Shown piece after piece: positions 1-8,670 of a stretch of DNA of 64,000 bases. Made by a program: the position numbers and the translations under genes. A model generated the notes under the pieces. That model ran no database searches. It was not told the origin of the DNA and saw only the letters and a list, made by a program, of their open reading frames with translations. Source of the stretch: Streptacidiphilus albus JL83 (lineage in GTDB: Bacteria; Actinomycetota; Actinomycetes; Streptomycetales; Streptomycetaceae); NCBI RefSeq assembly GCF_000744705.1, contig NZ_JQML01000001.1:2356001-2420000 (forward strand), written 5' to 3'. Every line of letters starts with the position of its first letter. The first letter of the stretch is position 1.

Positions 1-216
1 CCGTCCGCTATGCCCCCTGCCGTCGCGGGAGGGGTAGCGCCTAGCCTGTCCTCCGGGCCTTCCGTCGCCCCGCGGGCCCGCCCGCGGCGGAACCGGGCGC
101 GATCTTCCACCGTCCTACACTCGACGTCCGGCAAGGTCCGGCTCCACCCGTACCGTCGCACGCCTTGCCGAGTACCGCGTACCACCGCCGACCACCGCAG
201 CCGGAGAGAGATCCAC

Positions 217-1635
217 ATGGCCCTGGGAGTTTCGTTCGAGCCGGCACCGGCCGAGCTCAGCACCGACCCGGAACCCGGGACCCGGCTCCGGCGGTCCGCC
301 CCGCTGATACTCGGGCTGGTCTTCTCGCTCCTCTACTCGCTGCTGTCGGCCCTGCGCTACTACCGCTTCGGCGACACCTCCTGGGACCTGGGGATATTCG
401 AGGAGGCGGTACGCCACTACGCGCACTTCCAGGCGCCGATCGTCGACATCAAGGGCCCCGGGTTCAACATCCTCGGCGACCACTTCAGCCCGCTGCTGGC
501 GATCCTCGCCCCGACCTACTGGATCTACCCGAGCGCCGTCTCGCTGCTGGTCGCCCAGGGCTTCCTGCTCGGGATGTCGGTGGTCCCGATCGCCCGGGCC
601 GCCGTCCGGGCGCTCGGCTTCGGCAGCGGGATCGGCATCGGCATCGCCTACGGGCTCGCCTGGGGGCTCCAGCGGGCCGCCGACAACACCTTCCACGAGG
701 TCGCGCTCGCCGTCCCGCTGCTGGCGCTGTGCCTGGAGCGGCTGCTCGACCGGCGCTGGAAGTCCGCCTTCCTCTGGTGCCTGCCGCTGGTCCTGGTCAA
801 GGAGGACCTGGGGCTGACCGTCGCCGCCATCGGCGCCTACCTGATCCTGCAGCGGCAGCAGCGGCTGGGCCTGGCCGCGGTCGCCTTCGGCACCGGCATG
901 TTCGCCCTCACCCTCGAAGTGCTGATCCCGGCGATGAACCCGTCCCACCAGTACGCCTACTGGAACAAGGTCGGCAGCGGCGGCGGGATGCTGTCCTCGG
1001 TCTTCAACGGCGCGGACGTCAAGCTGGACACCCTGGTCGTGATCTTCGGTGTCACCGGCCTGCTGGCGCTGCGCTCACCGCTCAGCATCCTGGTCCTGCC
1101 GACCCTGGGCTGGCGCTTCGTCTCCACCGACACCGACTACTGGGGCACCGCCTGGCACTACAACGCGGTGCTGATGCCGATCGTCTTCGCCGCGCTGATC
1201 GACGCCATCGTCAAGTCCAAGGCCTCGGAGCACCGGCTGCTGCGCGAGTACGCGAGCCACCTGGTCCCGGTCGTCGTCGGCATCGCCGTCACCTTCACCC
1301 TGGCGGGCAACCTGCCGCTGAAGGATCTGACCGACTCCTCCTCCTACAGCCGCGGCTCCCGGGGCCCCGCCGAACTGCTGGCTCTCTCCGAGATACCGGA
1401 CAACGCCAGCGTCGAGACCAACATGACCCTGATCTCGCACCTCTCCGGCCGCTGCGACGTCTACTGGGTCGGCGCCGCCGGCAATGTCGTCCCCGAGTAC
1501 GTCGTGCTCGACCTCTGGGCCGGCTGGTCCTCCCCGATCAACAACCCGGTCGGCTACGCCGAGTCCCTGCACGCCGGGGTCCAGTACACGATGATCTCCA
1601 ACGACCAGGGCCTCGCCGTCATGAAGCAGAGCTGA
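217..1635 (+). CDS. DUF2079 family integral membrane protein
   Basis: This 472-residue protein is rich in hydrophobic helices from about residue 25 to the C-terminus. It matches the DUF2079 pattern: an early membrane segment followed by a short motif with SWDLGIFEEAVR, then GPGFNILGDHFSP, as in polytopic proteins that resemble glycosyltransferase-C membrane enzymes. The reading frame is open further upstream, but the ATG at 217 follows a GGAGAG ribosome-binding site 6-7 bases away, and the preceding residues are arginine-rich noise, so I choose this start. The molecular function is unknown. It is convergent with glnA2, and a strong hairpin separates the two genes. Confidence 0.85.
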   Translation: MALGVSFEPAPAELSTDPEPGTRLRRSAPLILGLVFSLLYSLLSALRYYRFGDTSWDLGIFEEAVRHYAHFQAPIVDIKGPGFNILGDHFSPLLAILAPTYWIYPSAVSLLVAQGFLLGMSVVPIARAAVRALGFGSGIGIGIAYGLAWGLQRAADNTFHEVALAVPLLALCLERLLDRRWKSAFLWCLPLVLVKEDLGLTVAAIGAYLILQRQQRLGLAAVAFGTGMFALTLEVLIPAMNPSHQYAYWNKVGSGGGMLSSVFNGADVKLDTLVVIFGVTGLLALRSPLSILVLPTLGWRFVSTDTDYWGTAWHYNAVLMPIVFAALIDAIVKSKASEHRLLREYASHLVPVVVGIAVTFTLAGNLPLKDLTDSSSYSRGSRGPAELLALSEIPDNASVETNMTLISHLSGRCDVYWVGAAGNVVPEYVVLDLWAGWSSPINNPVGYAESLHAGVQYTMISNDQGLAVMKQS

Positions 1636-1671
1636 CCCACCGGCCGGCGGTTCGCACCGCCGGCCGGTGGG
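1636..1671. terminator. Bidirectional hairpin terminator between convergent genes
   Basis: A perfect inverted repeat with 16-base arms (1636-1651 and 1656-1671) and a 4-base loop TCGC begins directly after the stop codon of the DUF2079 gene and ends 6 bases before the stop of glnA2. There is no U-tract, as is usual in actinomycetes. It probably ends transcription from both sides. Confidence 0.8.
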
Positions 1672-1677
1672 GCGGGG

Positions 1678-3039
1678 TCAGAGGACCGGGAGGTTCTTCC
1701 GGAGCTCGAAGGCGGTGACCTCCTGGCGGTACTCCTCCCACTCCTGGCGCTTGTTGCGCAGGAAGAAGTCGAAGACGTGCTCGCCCAGGGTCTCCTGGAC
1801 CAGCTCGCTGTGCTGCATCAGGTCGATCGCCTCGCCGAGGTTCTGCGGGAGCGGCTGGATGCCCATCGCGCGGCGCTCCATGCTGCTGAGCGCCCAGACG
1901 TCGTCGTCGGCGCCTGGGGGCAGCTCGTAGCCCTCCTGAATGCCCTTCAGGCCGGCTGCGAGGATCACCGAGTAGGCCAGGTAGGGGTTGCAGCCGGTGT
2001 CCAGCGAGCGGATCTCGACCCGGGTCGAGCCCTGCTTGCTGGGCTTGTACATCGGGACCCGGACCAGCGCGGAGCGGTTGTTGTGGCCCCAGCAGATGTA
2101 GGAGGGGGCCTCGCCGCCGGCGCCGGCCGCGCGCTGGGAGCCGCCCCAGATGCGCTTGTAGGAGTTGACCCACTGGTTGGTGATCGCGGCGGTCTCGGCG
2201 GCGTGCTTCAGCAGGCCGGCGATGAAGGAGCGGCCCACCTTGGAGAGCTGGTACTCGGCCCCGGCCTCGTGGAAGGCGTTGCGGTCGCCCTCGAACAGCG
2301 AGAGGTGGGTGTGCATGCCCGAGCCCGGGTACTGCGAGAACGGCTTCGGCATGAAGCTGGCGTGGACGCCCTGCTCCAGCGCGACCTCCTTCATGACCGT
2401 GCGGAAGGTCATGATGTTGTCGGCGGTGGACAGCGCGTCGGCGTAGCGGAGGTCGATCTCCTGCTGGCCGGGGGCGCCCTCGTGGTGGCTGAACTCCACC
2501 GAGATGCCCATCGACTCCAGCATGGTGATGGCCTGTCGGCGGAAGTCGTGGCCGACGCCGCGCGGGGTGTGGTCGAAGTAGCCGGAGTGGTCGGCCGGGG
2601 TGGGCACGCTGCCGTCCGCGGGCAGGTCCTTGAGCAGGAAGAACTCGATCTCGGGGTGGGTGTAGAAGGTGAACCCGAGGTTGGAGCACTTCTCCAGGGT
2701 GCGCTTCAGGACATAGCGCGGATCGGCGTAGGAGGGCGAGCCGTCCGGCATCAGGATGTCGCAGAACATCCGTGCGGTCCCGGGGGACTCGGACCGCCAG
2801 GGCAGTATCTGGAAGGTCGACGGGTCCGGCTGGGCCAGCATGTCCGACTCGTACACCCGGGCGAAGCCCTCGATGGCGGAACCGTCGAAGCCGATCCCCT
2901 CCTCGAACGCCTGGTCGAGCTCGGCGGGTGCGACCGCGACGGACTTCAGAAAGCCGAGGACGTCCGTGAACCACAGTCGGACGAACCGGATGTCGCGCTC
3001 TTCGAGTGTGCGGAGAACAAACTCCTGCTGCTTGCCCAT
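1678..3039 (-). CDS. glnA2: Glutamine synthetase-like enzyme, GlnA2 type (gamma-glutamylpolyamine synthetase)
   Basis: A 453-residue type I glutamine synthetase family enzyme. It shows the N-terminal beta-grasp (residues about 15-100, with FDGSAIEGF), the EIEFFLL metal-binding strand, a GSGMHTHLSLF ATP/metal segment and the RVEIRSLDTGCNPYLAYS region. The length and N-terminus match the streptomycete GlnA2 paralogue, which published work assigns to glutamylation of polyamines rather than ammonium assimilation. The NLYDLPP-type tyrosine adenylylation loop of classical GlnA is absent from the C-terminal third, so control by GlnE is unlikely. This is inference from the motif only. It starts with ATG and is divergent from nadE. 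Confidence 0.88.
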   Translation of the reverse strand: MGKQQEFVLRTLEERDIRFVRLWFTDVLGFLKSVAVAPAELDQAFEEGIGFDGSAIEGFARVYESDMLAQPDPSTFQILPWRSESPGTARMFCDILMPDGSPSYADPRYVLKRTLEKCSNLGFTFYTHPEIEFFLLKDLPADGSVPTPADHSGYFDHTPRGVGHDFRRQAITMLESMGISVEFSHHEGAPGQQEIDLRYADALSTADNIMTFRTVMKEVALEQGVHASFMPKPFSQYPGSGMHTHLSLFEGDRNAFHEAGAEYQLSKVGRSFIAGLLKHAAETAAITNQWVNSYKRIWGGSQRAAGAGGEAPSYICWGHNNRSALVRVPMYKPSKQGSTRVEIRSLDTGCNPYLAYSVILAAGLKGIQEGYELPPGADDDVWALSSMERRAMGIQPLPQNLGEAIDLMQHSELVQETLGEHVFDFFLRNKRQEWEEYRQEVTAFELRKNLPVL

Positions 3040-3228
3040 GGCGACAGTCTCACCTCTGCTCTTTACGTCCGCGTTAACGGGGCGCGGCCTCCTGGGTCGA
3101 CGCGCCCCGCGCCGTCTTGTCCGCTGGTCGCATCATCGCAGATCCGCGCCTGGCCGTGGCGGGTCACGAGCCCCCCGTCCGGGCGGCCCGACTGCCCATA
3201 GCGTCGCTCCGACGATTACGCTGACCGG
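3040..3228. promoter_or_regulatory. Divergent promoter region of glnA2 and nadE
   Basis: This 189-base gap separates two divergently transcribed genes, so it must hold both promoters. The segment next to glnA2 (about 3050-3080) is locally less GC-rich and carries TTTACGTCCGCGTTAACG. I see no clear operator and no convincing -35/-10 pair. Confidence 0.4.
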
Positions 3229-4986
3229 GTGCCTCACCTTCGCCTTGCGCTCAACCAGATCGACACCACGGTCGGCGACATCGCCGGCAACAGCGACCTC
3301 GTCGTGCACTGGACCCGCCACGCCGCCGAACGCGGCGCCCAGCTGGTGGCCTTCCCGGAGATGGCCCTGACCGGCTACCCGGTCGAGGACCTGGCGCTGC
3401 GCCCCTCCTTCGTGGACGCCTCGCGCTCCGCGCTGGTCGCGCTCGCCGAGCGGCTGGAGGAGGAGGGCCTGGGCGGCACCGCCGTCGTCGTCGGCTACCT
3501 CGGCCGCTCCACCAACGCCTCGGAACGGCTCGGGCTGCCCACCGGTTCGCCGCAGAACTGCGCGGCGCTGCTGCACGGCGGCAAGGTCGTCACCCGGCTG
3601 GCCAAGCACCACCTGCCCAACTACGGGGTGTTCGACGAGTACCGCTACTTCGTGCCCGGCGACACCCTGCCGGTGGTCCGGCTCCACGGCGTGGACGTCG
3701 CCCTCGCCGTCTGCGAGGACATCTGGCAGGACGGCGGCCGGGTGCAGGCCGCCCGGCAGGCCGAGGCCGGGCTGCTGCTGGTGGTCAACGCCTCCCCCTA
3801 CGAGGCGGACAAGGACGGCCTCCGGCTCGACCTGGTGCGCCGCCGGGCGGTCGAGGCCGGCTGCACCCTCGCCTACGTGAACCTGGTCGGCGGCCAGGAC
3901 GAGCTGGTCTTCGACGGCGACTCGGTGGTGGTCTCCGGCGCGGGCGAGGTGCTCGGCCGGGCGCCCCGCTTCGCCGAGACCTGCCTGCTGCTCGACCTGG
4001 AGCTGCCCGAGGCCACCGCCGAGACCGGGCAGGGCAGCCGGTTCGTCGCCGACGGCCTGGAGGTCCACTACAGCGTCGTCGCCGAGGAGCTGCTGCCCGA
4101 GCCCGCCGTACCGCTGTCCCCGGTCCAGGCGCCGCGCCTGGACCCGGAGGAGGAGATCTACCAGGCGCTGGTGACCGGGCTGCGCGCGTACGTGCGGAAG
4201 AACGGCTTCAGCTCGGTGCTGATCGGCCTCTCCGGCGGCATCGACTCGGCGCTGGTCGCCGCGCTGGCGGTGGACGCCGTCGGCGCCGACAACGTCCACT
4301 GCGTCTCCATGCCGAGCGCCTACTCCTCCCAGCACTCCCGGGACGACGCCGCCGAGCTGGCCCGGCGCACCGGGCTGCACTTCCGCACCGTGTCGATCGC
4401 GCCGATGTTCGACGCCTACATGGGCGCGCTGGGGCTGACCGGGCTGGCCGAGGAGAACCTCCAGTCCCGGCTGCGCGGCACCCTGCTGATGGCCATCTCC
4501 AACCAGGAGAACCACCTGGTCCTCGCCCCCGGCAACAAGAGCGAGCTGGCCGTCGGCTACTCCACCCTCTACGGCGACTCGGTCGGCGCCTTCGGCCCGA
4601 TCAAGGACGTCTACAAGTCGCTGATCTTCCGGCTGGCGGTGTGGCGCAACGAGGCGGCGGTGGAACGCGGGGAGACCCCGCCGATCCCGGAGAACACCAT
4701 CCTCAAGCCGCCGAGCGCGGAGCTGCGCCCGGGGCAGGTGGACACCGACTCGCTGCCGGACTACGAGCTGCTGGACGCCGTCCTGACCGCCTACATCGAG
4801 CAGGACCACGGCCGGGCCGAGATCCTGGCCGAGGGCTACGACCCGGCCGTGGTGGACCGGGTGATCCGGCTGGTCGACACGGCCGAGTACAAGCGTCGGC
4901 AGTACCCGCCGGGCACCAAGATCTCCTCCAAGGGCTTCGGCCGGGACCGGCGCCAGCCGATCACCAACCGCTGGCGCGAGAGCTGA
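3229..4986 (+). CDS. nadE: Glutamine-dependent NAD(+) synthetase
   Basis: A 585-residue enzyme that amidates deamido-NAD with glutamine as the ammonia source, the last step of NAD synthesis. The N-terminal nitrilase domain (about 1-270) shows the catalytic triad: E44 in AFPEMALTGYP, K126 in AKHHLPNYGVFDE and C162 in AVCEDIWQDGG. The C-terminal synthetase domain (about 300-585) starts with the ATP pyrophosphatase P-loop SGGIDS (335-340). It ends with ISSKGFGRDRR, typical of the family. The start is a GTG giving MPHLRLALNQID; the conserved N-terminus supports it. The gene is followed by a block of short tandem repeats before the convergent EEP gene. Confidence 0.95.
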   Translation: MPHLRLALNQIDTTVGDIAGNSDLVVHWTRHAAERGAQLVAFPEMALTGYPVEDLALRPSFVDASRSALVALAERLEEEGLGGTAVVVGYLGRSTNASERLGLPTGSPQNCAALLHGGKVVTRLAKHHLPNYGVFDEYRYFVPGDTLPVVRLHGVDVALAVCEDIWQDGGRVQAARQAEAGLLLVVNASPYEADKDGLRLDLVRRRAVEAGCTLAYVNLVGGQDELVFDGDSVVVSGAGEVLGRAPRFAETCLLLDLELPEATAETGQGSRFVADGLEVHYSVVAEELLPEPAVPLSPVQAPRLDPEEEIYQALVTGLRAYVRKNGFSSVLIGLSGGIDSALVAALAVDAVGADNVHCVSMPSAYSSQHSRDDAAELARRTGLHFRTVSIAPMFDAYMGALGLTGLAEENLQSRLRGTLLMAISNQENHLVLAPGNKSELAVGYSTLYGDSVGAFGPIKDVYKSLIFRLAVWRNEAAVERGETPPIPENTILKPPSAELRPGQVDTDSLPDYELLDAVLTAYIEQDHGRAEILAEGYDPAVVDRVIRLVDTAEYKRRQYPPGTKISSKGFGRDRRQPITNRWRES

Positions 4987-5008
4987 CGCCGGGGGCGGAG
5001 CCTGTCGC

Positions 5009-5076
5009 GGTTCGGCGCTCGCCGCGGTTCGGCGCTCGCCGCGGTTCGGCGCTCGCCGCGGTTCGGCGCTCGCCGC
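5009..5076. repeat. Four tandem copies of a 17-base unit
   Basis: The unit GGTTCGGCGCTCGCCGC is present four times without change at 5009-5025, 5026-5042, 5043-5059 and 5060-5076, with a fifth partial copy running to the stop codon of the EEP gene at 5080. It lies between convergent genes. Each unit can fold with its neighbour (CGCGG pairing with CCGCG), so the block may act as a terminator or simply be slippage-prone. Confidence 0.9.
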
Positions 5077-5079
5077 GGT

Positions 5080-6108
5080 TCAGAGTTCGATGTGGGCGGC
5101 GATCGGGAGGTGGTCGCTGCCGGTGCGGGGCAGGGTCCAGGCGTGGGTCGGGGTGACGCCCCGGGTCATGATCTGGTCGATCCGGGTCATCGGGAACTCC
5201 GCCGGATAGCTGAAGCCGAAGCCCGAGCCGGCCGAGCCCTGCGCCGAGCGCATCTGCGAGGTGACCGGGGCGAGGCTGCGGTCGTTCATGGTCCCGTTGA
5301 GGTCGCCCAGCAGGATCACCCGGGGCAGGGTCTCCGCCGCCAGGGCCAGGCCGAGGGCGTTGGCGCTGGCGTCGCGCTGGTTGGCGGTGAAGCCGTTGTC
5401 GAAGTTCACCCGCACGGACGGCAGGTGGGCCACATAGACGGCGACCTTCCCCTGGGGCGTCTCCACCACGGTGCGCAGCGCCCGGACCCAGCCGATCCTG
5501 ATGTCCACCGGCGCGGTGTCGACCAGCGGATCCTTGGACCAGAGGCCGACCGTGCCCTCGACCGCGCGGTAGGGGTACTCCGCCGCCAGGTCGTGCTCGT
5601 AGACCGGCAGCGCCGTCGCGGTGACCTCGACCAGTGAGATCACGTCCGGGTCGGCCGCCTCCAGCACCCTGACGGTGCCGGGGATGTCCTTGTTGTAGGC
5701 CCAGACATTGTGCTGGACCACGGTGAAGTCGTACGACCCGCCGCCCTTGCTGGTCAGCAGCGCGCCGAAGAGGTTGACCCAGAGCAGCACCGGCACCATC
5801 AGCGCCGCCAGCGCCGTCGCCGAGCGCCGGACCAGGGCGGCCACCAGCAGCACCGGGACGCCGACGCCGACCCAGGGCAGGAAACTCTCCAGCAGGCTGC
5901 CGAAGTTGCCGAACCGGTTGGGGACCTCGGCGTGGAAGGCCAGCAGGCAGGCGAGCAGCAGCGCGAACAGGGCCGGCAGCAGGCCGCGTCGCCAGGTGTT
6001 GTGACCCCGTCGGTCGCGCCCCCAGCCGCCGACCCCGGGGATCCGCCGTCTGCCGGCGGCGTCGCTCGCTGCGGCCTGCGGTTCGGTTCGGGCCGTGTCG
6101 TACCCCAT
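5080..6108 (-). CDS. Membrane-anchored endonuclease/exonuclease/phosphatase family protein
   Basis: 342 residues. The first about 110 residues hold two to three hydrophobic helices (LLPALFALLLACLLAF, VGVPVLLVAALV and ALAALMVPVLLWVNL). A DNase I-like EEP domain follows: QHNVWAYNKD at the strand carrying the metal-binding Asn, SLVEVTA with the metal-binding Glu, LGDLNGTMND and a C-terminal RTGSDHLPIAAHIEL with the catalytic Asp-His. Orientation suggests the catalytic domain lies outside the membrane. Homologues cleave phosphodiesters or phosphoinositol-type esters, but the substrate here cannot be told. The ATG start gives MGYDTARTEPQ; a weak RBS precedes it. Confidence 0.85.
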   Translation of the reverse strand: MGYDTARTEPQAAASDAAGRRRIPGVGGWGRDRRGHNTWRRGLLPALFALLLACLLAFHAEVPNRFGNFGSLLESFLPWVGVGVPVLLVAALVRRSATALAALMVPVLLWVNLFGALLTSKGGGSYDFTVVQHNVWAYNKDIPGTVRVLEAADPDVISLVEVTATALPVYEHDLAAEYPYRAVEGTVGLWSKDPLVDTAPVDIRIGWVRALRTVVETPQGKVAVYVAHLPSVRVNFDNGFTANQRDASANALGLALAAETLPRVILLGDLNGTMNDRSLAPVTSQMRSAQGSAGSGFGFSYPAEFPMTRIDQIMTRGVTPTHAWTLPRTGSDHLPIAAHIEL

Positions 6109-6165
6109 GTGCCCTGCTCATCCCTGTCGTCAACGTATGAGGAGAAGGACGTGCGGGCCGGGCTG

Positions 6166-6839
6166 TCAGGTTCCGGCAGTCCGCGGCGCGATGCCCTGGA
6201 GCACTGTGTCGACGATCACGGCCGGCAGGTCCGGATCGTCGAGCGATGCGTCCGGATGCAGCATGGCACGGGAGAGCATGGGGCCGATGATCAGCTCGCC
6301 GAGCAGGTCGGGGTCCACGTCGCCGCGGATCTCGCCGTTGGCCACGCCCTCCTCGATCAGTCGGCGCAGCCGGGCCCGGCGAGGGGCGACGACCTGGGCA
6401 CAGTAGCGGTCGTAGAGGGCGGGCGTCGAGCGCAGGTCGGCCACCGCGCCGGCGAAGGAGGTCGGATCCCGCCGGGCCATGGTGGACTGGCGGAGGTACT
6501 CCAGAATCTCCACCAGGGTGTCGCGCACCGTGCCGCCCCGGTACTCGGGCTCCGGCGGCTCGGCCCGCACCAGGACGTCGAAGAGCAGTTCCTCCTTGTT
6601 GGGCCAGCGCCGGTAGATGGTCGCCTTGCCGACGCCGGCCTGGGCGGCGATGCCCTCGATCGAGATGTTGTTCAGGCTGCTGCCCCGGGTGAGCAGTTCC
6701 AGCGCGGCCTCGATGATCGACTGTTCGGCCGCCTCGCTGCGGGGGCGACCCCGGCGGGGCCCGGCGGGGCACGGAGCGCCCGCCGGGCGCTCCCCGCCGC
6801 CGGACCGGCTGCTGTCTGTTCGTCCGCCTCGCTGATCAT
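6166..6839 (-). pseudogene. TetR family regulator, N-terminus frameshifted
   Basis: From about 6745 down to 6166 one frame encodes a full TetR protein: GRPRSEAAEQSIIEAALELL, then a helix-turn-helix ending GVGKATIYRRWPNKEELL, then a helical ligand domain ending IAPRTAGT. This frame has no start codon ahead of the helix-turn-helix; the first usable in-frame GTG (6570) lies after it. An ATG at 6839, 5 bases after the stop of the upstream MFS gene, begins MISEADEQTAAG but is one frame off. Adding one G in the GGGG run at about 6749-6752 joins the two as AGGRPRSE and gives a 224-residue protein. It is the second gene of the MFS operon and the likely binder of the operator at 8505-8539. Confidence 0.7.
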
Positions 6840-6844
6840 GCTGT

Positions 6845-8494
6845 CTATCCTGCCGTCTCCGGCACTGCTTCGGCGCCCGGGGCGGCGGCGGGGGCGGCGC
6901 CCGGACCGGTGGCGGGGCCGGCCCCGGGGGCGGCGCCCGGCGCGCCGACCCGGCCCGGCAGGAAGGCCGCGGCCACGATCGCGCCGATGACCGCCACCAC
7001 TCCGGCGGAGAACGCGGTCACGTGCATCGCGTGCATGAAGGCGTCCTTCGCCGGGTCCACCAGGCCCGCCGCCCGCGGGCCGACCCGCTGGACGACGCCG
7101 AGCGTCCCCTCGATGGACTCGCCCGCCGGGGCCCGCAGCGCGGCGGGCAGCGCGCCCAGCCGGTTCTGGATCCCGTCGCGGTAGCTGGTGGACAGCACCG
7201 CGCCCAGGATGGCGACCCCGAGCGAGCCGCCGACCTGCCGGAAGGTGTTGCTGACCGCCGAACCGGAGCCGGCCTTCTCCCGCGGCAGGCTGGACATGAT
7301 GGTCACCGTGGCCGGGGGCATGACCAGGGCCATGCCGACGCCCTGGACGAACGCCAGGACCTCCAGCACCCAGATCCCGGTCTCCCGGCCCAGCAGCATG
7401 AACCCGCCGAAGGCCAGCGCGATCAGCAGCATCCCGGCGGTGCAGGTGGCGCGGACGCCGAAGCGGGTCACCGCGTGCCGGGCGCGCGGCGAGACCAGCA
7501 GCTGGCCGACGGCCATCGGCAGCAGCAGCAGACCCGCCTGCAGCGGGCTGTAGCCGCGGATGCTCTGCATGTAGAAGACCCCGAAGAAGGTCACCCCCAT
7601 CAGCGCGAAGAAGGTCAGCCCGATGGCGACCACCGAGGCCGAGAAGTGCCGGTTGCGGAACCAGGCGATGGTGAGCACCGGGTGGCTGGCGCGCTGCTGC
7701 TGCCAGACGAAGAGCCCGAGCAGCACCAGCCCGCCGAGCAGCGGCACCCAGCAGTGGGTGGTGGTGAAGTCGGCGTCCTGGCCGCCCTGGATGATCCCGT
7801 AGATCAGCGCGACCAGGCCGAGTATCGAGAGCAGCACCCCGGTCGGGTCGAGCCGGCCCGGCTTCGGGTCACGGGAGTCGGGGACCAGCCAGACCATGGC
7901 GACGACGGCCAGCACCACGATCGGCACGTTCACCAGGAAGACCGAGCCCCACCAGAAGTGGGCCAGCAGGATGCCGCCGACCACCGGGCCGATGGCGATG
8001 GCCATCCCGACCGCGCCGGAGTAGATGCCGATGGCGCGCGGCTGCTCCTCGCGCTCGAAGACGTTCATGATGATCGCCAGCGTGGCCGGCATCACGAAGG
8101 CGCCGCCGAGGCCCATGGCCGCACGGAAGGCGATGAGCTCGCCCGGGGTGTCGGCCAGGGAGCAGAGCAGCGAGCCCGCGCCGAACAGCACCATGCCGAT
8201 CAGCAGGGCCTTCTTCCGGCCGAACCGGTCGCCGAGCAGGCCAGCCGTGAACAGCAGGCCGGCGAAGACCAGGGTGTAGGCGTTGACCGCCCATTCCAGC
8301 TGGCTCTGGGTGGCGCCGAGGCCGGTGGGCGCGGGACTGGCGATGGTCTTCATCGCGACGTTGAGGATCGAGCTGTCCAGCACCACGACGAGCAGGCTGC
8401 ACAGCAGGACCGCGAGGACGGCCCACCGGCGGCGGTGGACCGCCTCGGGGACTCGGCGCGCCGTCGGCGCGGGGGCAGTGGTGGTCATGGCCAC
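6845..8494 (-). CDS. MFS drug efflux transporter, DHA2 (14-TMS) family
   Basis: A 549-residue polytopic protein with about 14 hydrophobic helices. It carries the MFS loop 2-3 motif [14 protein letters not shown], the antiporter region [19 protein letters not shown] and the motif [18 protein letters not shown] near residue 430, as in EmrB/QacA-type proton-drug antiporters. The C-terminal tail after the last helix is a low-complexity stretch of Gly, Ala and Pro. The start may be GTG 8494 or the ATG two codons on (8488). It is followed after 5 bases by the TetR gene, so the two form an operon whose promoter is covered by a perfect inverted repeat. The exported compound is unknown. Confidence 0.9.
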   Translation of the reverse strand: MAMTTTAPAPTARRVPEAVHRRRWAVLAVLLCSLLVVVLDSSILNVAMKTIASPAPTGLGATQSQLEWAVNAYTLVFAGLLFTAGLLGDRFGRKKALLIGMVLFGAGSLLCSLADTPGELIAFRAAMGLGGAFVMPATLAIIMNVFEREEQPRAIGIYSGAVGMAIAIGPVVGGILLAHFWWGSVFLVNVPIVVLAVVAMVWLVPDSRDPKPGRLDPTGVLLSILGLVALIYGIIQGGQDADFTTTHCWVPLLGGLVLLGLFVWQQQRASHPVLTIAWFRNRHFSASVVAIGLTFFALMGVTFFGVFYMQSIRGYSPLQAGLLLLPMAVGQLLVSPRARHAVTRFGVRATCTAGMLLIALAFGGFMLLGRETGIWVLEVLAFVQGVGMALVMPPATVTIMSSLPREKAGSGSAVSNTFRQVGGSLGVAILGAVLSTSYRDGIQNRLGALPAALRAPAGESIEGTLGVVQRVGPRAAGLVDPAKDAFMHAMHVTAFSAGVVAVIGAIVAAAFLPGRVGAPGAAPGAGPATGPGAAPAAAPGAEAVPETAG

Positions 8495-8504
8495 ATGCTA
8501 GCCG

Positions 8505-8539
8505 TCTTTACGATACGAGACGTCCTCGTATCGTAAAGA
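8505..8539. promoter_or_regulatory. Perfect 15-5-15 inverted repeat, probable TetR operator
   Basis: TCTTTACGATACGAG (8505-8519) is repeated as its exact reverse complement at 8525-8539, with spacer ACGTC. The edge nearest the MFS gene is only about 10 bases from its GTG start and overlaps the only purine-rich RBS candidate (AAAGACGG). Such long perfect dyads next to an efflux pump plus tetR operon are typical TetR sites. Because it lies so close to the start codon, bound repressor would block either the promoter or early elongation. Confidence 0.85.
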
Positions 8540-8670
8540 TTCGGCAACGGTCACGTGCCGCAGAACACGCCTGCCCGCCCCTTTGCGCGCGTGGGCCGGC
8601 GTGACAGCATGGAGGGGAATCCGGGGACGCCCCTGCGGCGCCACGAGACGACCCACACAGGAGAACTGCC

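Noticed and set aside
115..948. Antisense frame over the first gene
   Set aside because: No domain and no RBS, with the biased composition expected of a shadow of the DUF2079 gene.
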